Below, piece by piece: positions 61,912-64,000 of a stretch of 64,000 bases of DNA (position 1 is its first letter; every line of letters starts with the position of its first letter). Under the pieces are notes generated by a model. The model worked only from the letters and a program-made list of their open reading frames with translations, had not been told where the DNA came from and searched no databases. A program made the translations under genes and the position numbers. Source of the DNA: Butyrivibrio sp. MB2005 (GTDB taxonomy: Bacteria; Bacillota; Clostridia; Lachnospirales; Lachnospiraceae); contig NZ_AUJP01000004.1 in the NCBI RefSeq assembly GCF_000424285.1, positions 124,001-188,000 of the forward strand. Reading direction: 5' to 3'.

Positions 61912-61969
61912 GTGCTGAGCATCGCTCAGCACCATTGTTTTTTTTATTGCGAACCACCGGTTCGCAATT
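61912..61969 (+). terminator. Two back-to-back perfect hairpins
   Basis: GGTGCTGAGC-atc-GCTCAGCACC (61912-61934) followed by ATTGTTTTTTTT is a strong rho-independent terminator. ATTGCGAACC-acc-GGTTCGCAAT (61947-61969) follows at once. Both have 10-bp stems and 3-nt loops. Confidence 0.8.
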
Positions 61970-61986
61970 CAGCCCCACTTGGCAGA

Positions 61987-62184
61987 TTATTCGCGTTTAC
62001 TGCAGTATCTGCGCATGTTTGTCTTTCCTGTTTCTACCCAGGTTGTTGTATAAGCAAATCTGTCTACTATCGCCTCCGCATAGACTCCTTCACCCAGCTT
62101 TTTGATCCAGTCTTTTTTAGAATACTGCGTACAAAAGATGGTGGATGAGGAATCTGAGCGTCCGGTGGTCTGGCTGATTTCAGT
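61987..62184 (-). pseudogene. IstB (IS21-family ATP-binding protein) C-terminal remnant
   Basis: On the minus strand about 65 codons read 'EISQTTGRSDSSSTIFCTQY', then 'DWIKKLGEGVYAEAIVDRFA' and end 'NMRRYCSKRE' at a stop at 61987. This matches the C-terminal end of IstB helper ATPases. No upstream P-loop portion or IstA is visible, so only the tail of an IS21-type element remains. Confidence 0.75.
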
Positions 62185-62342
62185 CTAGATCACCGGTATT
62201 CTTATCTCAAGCTAACCTCTGAACAGTAATCTTAAAAGTTTAATCGCGCTTATCTAGGCGGAAAAACATTTAATTTTTTAACGGTATTATGTGTTACAAT
62301 TTATATATGTAGAAATGATTCACTTGAAGAGAGGATCTTAAT

Positions 62343-63269
62343 ATGGCAGAAAGAAGCAACGAACAGAAAAACTTTTTTAAGAACCTGCACACGGATCAGT
62401 ATAAATGGAATGATTTCTTTCTTATTCCGCTTATAGTGACAATTGTGATGATGTTTGTCGGGCAGACGGGAGTTCTCGTAATCTCTGGAATTCTAATGAA
62501 ACCGATTATCAACGATAACAATGTCGATTTTCTAACAATATTTCAACAATATTTCACCTTCACGGGAATTTGGATTATAGCTTTACTTTATTGCTACTTT
62601 ACCAAAAAAAACAGACCAATAATTAATGCTTTAACACCTTTTTGCAAAGGAAATACAGTGAAATACCTGCTTTTAGGTCTTTTAATTGGTTTTGCCCAAA
62701 ATGCATTTTGCATTATGGTGGCTTTGCTGCATAAAGATATCTATATTTCTTTTGATTCATTAAATCTATCGAAGGTAATACCACTTTTTATAGTTGTATT
62801 TATACAGTCCAGTGCAGAAGAATTACTTTGCAGGGGCTTTCTGTATCAGAGACTAAGAAGGGGATATAAAAATCCTGCTATAGCGGTTGTAGGAAATGCT
62901 CTGCTGTTTTCACTGCTGCATGCAGCTAATCCGGGAGTGTCTCCACTTGCTCTTCTTAGTATCCTTTTTGCTGGACTTATCTATTCACTTATGGTTTATT
63001 ATTGCGATTCAATATGGATGCCGATGGCAGCACACGCAGCCTGGAATTTCACCCAGAACATTATATTTGGACTTCCAAACAGTGGTAACGTATCGCCAGT
63101 TTCAATCTTTAAACTAGATGCATCTACAGCCAGGGGTAGTTTTGCATATGACGTAGGATTTGGTGTTGAAGCTACAATAGTAGCTATAGCACTTTTAATA
63201 GTAAGTTGTATTATAGTTTATCTATGGGGAAGCAAAAATAATAAAAAGCCAACTGAAATCTGGAATTAA
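62343..63269 (+). CDS. CPBP-family intramembrane glutamic protease
   Basis: 308 residues with about eight membrane spans. The Abi/CPBP motifs are complete: 'SAEELLCRGFLYQRL' (EExxxR), 'NALLFSLLHAANPG' (FxxxH) and 'MAAHAAWNFTQN' (HxxxN). The family includes CAAX-type prenyl proteases and bacteriocin-immunity proteins. In bacteria most members are uncharacterised. It is the only clearly intact membrane protein gene in the decaying island. AGAGGATC upstream is a modest ribosome site. Confidence 0.92.
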   Translation: MAERSNEQKNFFKNLHTDQYKWNDFFLIPLIVTIVMMFVGQTGVLVISGILMKPIINDNNVDFLTIFQQYFTFTGIWIIALLYCYFTKKNRPIINALTPFCKGNTVKYLLLGLLIGFAQNAFCIMVALLHKDIYISFDSLNLSKVIPLFIVVFIQSSAEELLCRGFLYQRLRRGYKNPAIAVVGNALLFSLLHAANPGVSPLALLSILFAGLIYSLMVYYCDSIWMPMAAHAAWNFTQNIIFGLPNSGNVSPVSIFKLDASTARGSFAYDVGFGVEATIVAIALLIVSCIIVYLWGSKNNKKPTEIWN

Positions 63270-63366
63270 AAGCAATATCTACACAACAAAAAATGATAAG
63301 TCAGTAGCCTCTATAGGAGGACTACAAAACTGATCATACGAGGAAAAATACCAAATGGAAAATACT

Positions 63367-63513
63367 ATGTATCAGGTGTCGACACTTCAGGCGCTAATTC
63401 TTGGGTACAGCCGGACGGTGATAAATGTAGACAAACTAATTCAGCATGATGATACCGGGCTGGCATCTTCATTTTCTTTCCGAGGACAGAACGAAAGGCG
63501 GGCATGTTTTTGA
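63367..63513 (+). pseudogene. Acetolactate decarboxylase N-terminal remnant
   Basis: 48 codons from ATG 63367. 'MYQVSTLQALILGYSRTVIN' and 'VDKLIQHDDTGLA' are the recognisable start of AlsD/BudA (STLQALxxGxxxxxxxxxxLxxHGDxGLG). Immediately afterwards the similarity is lost and a stop comes. No active-site His cluster remains. It is a deletion relic. Confidence 0.6.
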
Positions 63514-63829
63514 TGCAAGTATAATCAAAGGAGCAGCCAGAGTAGATAAGATTACCAGTATCCACATAAATCTTCCAAAAGAAGCGGCTTTTGATACCTA
63601 TTCTCTTAAAGAGGATCTGGAAAGCGAGATAAAATCCGTCGAGTAAAGTAAAAACATCAGATATACAGGCAGAGTTTTAAAAGGAACTAACGACCTCGGC
63701 GAAGAGGTAGAGATATCAGCTACAGCAAAAGCGCGTCTGGTCCTATTAGTCAGTTTTTCGCCGGATATTCACTCACAAGCATCCATAAAAGACATGTTGA
63801 ATCACACATACGTGGGAAACAGTCATTAA
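63446..63829 (+). pseudogene. Degenerate coding stretch with internal stop
   Basis: One frame runs 'GHVFDASIIKGAARVDKITS', 'LPKEAAFDTYSLKEDLESEI', reaches TAA at 63644, then continues in the same frame 'NIRYTGRVLKGTNDLGEEVE' to 63829. The protein-like text on both sides of one stop (a CAA-to-TAA change would explain it) points to a decayed gene. I do not recognise the family, and the upstream part is lost. Confidence 0.4.
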
Positions 63830-63914
63830 ACCTTGTAGCAATATTCAACTTTCTATGAAGTTCTCTGGCTGATATTGTTTGCTTGTCAAAATCAATCTTT
63901 AATAATTCGTTCAT
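63750..63914 (-). pseudogene. AntA/AntB-type phage antirepressor, truncated
   Basis: 54 codons from ATG 63914 (AGGAAGG upstream): 'MNELLKIDFDKQTISARELH', 'RKLNIATRFNDCFPRMCDST', the typical start of antirepressor proteins (usual text ...FxxWFxRMCEYGF). The Trp is Cys here and the frame stops after a non-matching tail. It is a phage or prophage relic overlapping the previous remnant on the opposite strand. Confidence 0.65.
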
Positions 63915-64000
63915 TATGCCTTCCTATCAAAATTAAAGTTTTTTATGATATCCGGTTTAATGCATTTTTTATCTTTACTTTTAACAGAGTATATCTGTTA

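Noticed and set aside
61819..62148. 109-codon plus-strand frame after the MNT gene
   Set aside because: It crosses two terminator hairpins and the antisense of the IstB remnant, and it has no recognisable family.

Overview
The window looks like chromosome of a motile, low-to-moderate GC Firmicute of the Lachnospiraceae, most like Butyrivibrio/Pseudobutyrivibrio. The reasons are sigma-28 type flagellin promoters, FliW, a clostridial thiolase, DUF4364 and DUF5722-like proteins, glycogen phosphorylase, and acidic or heptad-repeat surface proteins. The genus is inferred from gene content, not from a search.

1-26.5 kb is a flagellum and flagellin-glycosylation island. It opens with the fliD 3' end, fliS, a FliT/FlgN-like chaperone, an unrecognised protein and fliW. 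A tightly packed nonulosonic-acid operon follows: PtmE-like nucleotidyltransferase, 4,6-dehydratase-type SDR, NeuC/LegG, formyltransferase, PIG-L deacetylase and NeuA/LegF. Two flagellin genes, each with a sigma-28 type promoter and a terminator, flank three tandem DUF115/Maf-type proteins and a GT2-containing protein. NeuD, NeuB/LegI, an ATP-grasp ligase and a PtmA-like SDR complete the pathway. No LegC-type aminotransferase and no csrA are visible.

26.5-45.9 kb is chromosomal backbone. It holds glgP under two perfect GAAAACGTTTTC operators, mgtC, thlA, an acidic protein, a tiny terminated transcription unit under paired GTTAGC-N4-GCTAAY sites, a TetR/MMPL/heptad-repeat lipoprotein module, a ROK kinase, rarA, a DUF5722-like protein, NAD malic enzyme, DUF4364, and a histidine kinase whose phospho-acceptor His is replaced by Tyr.

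45.9-58.1 kb is an integrative mobilizable element in tRNA-Thr(GGT), bounded by 55-bp att repeats that match at 53 positions. It carries a tyrosine integrase, VapE-type helicase, CHC2 primase, MobV relaxase, an oriT-like inverted-repeat tract, a helically phased GTGTAA iteron array (candidate origin), an IS3-family insertion, a (CACAG)15 microsatellite upstream of a secreted protein gene, and a three-gene DUF3990 (ADP-ribosyltransferase-like) cassette.

58.1-64 kb is a decaying second island that begins with the remnant of a closely related integrase. It contains an XRE regulator, two paralogous secreted Big2/cysteine-peptidase-like proteins, a candidate ~115-nt RNA with tandem 40-nt domains, a CPBP protease and several broken genes (GNAT, MNT nucleotidyltransferase, IstB, acetolactate decarboxylase, AntA/AntB antirepressor).
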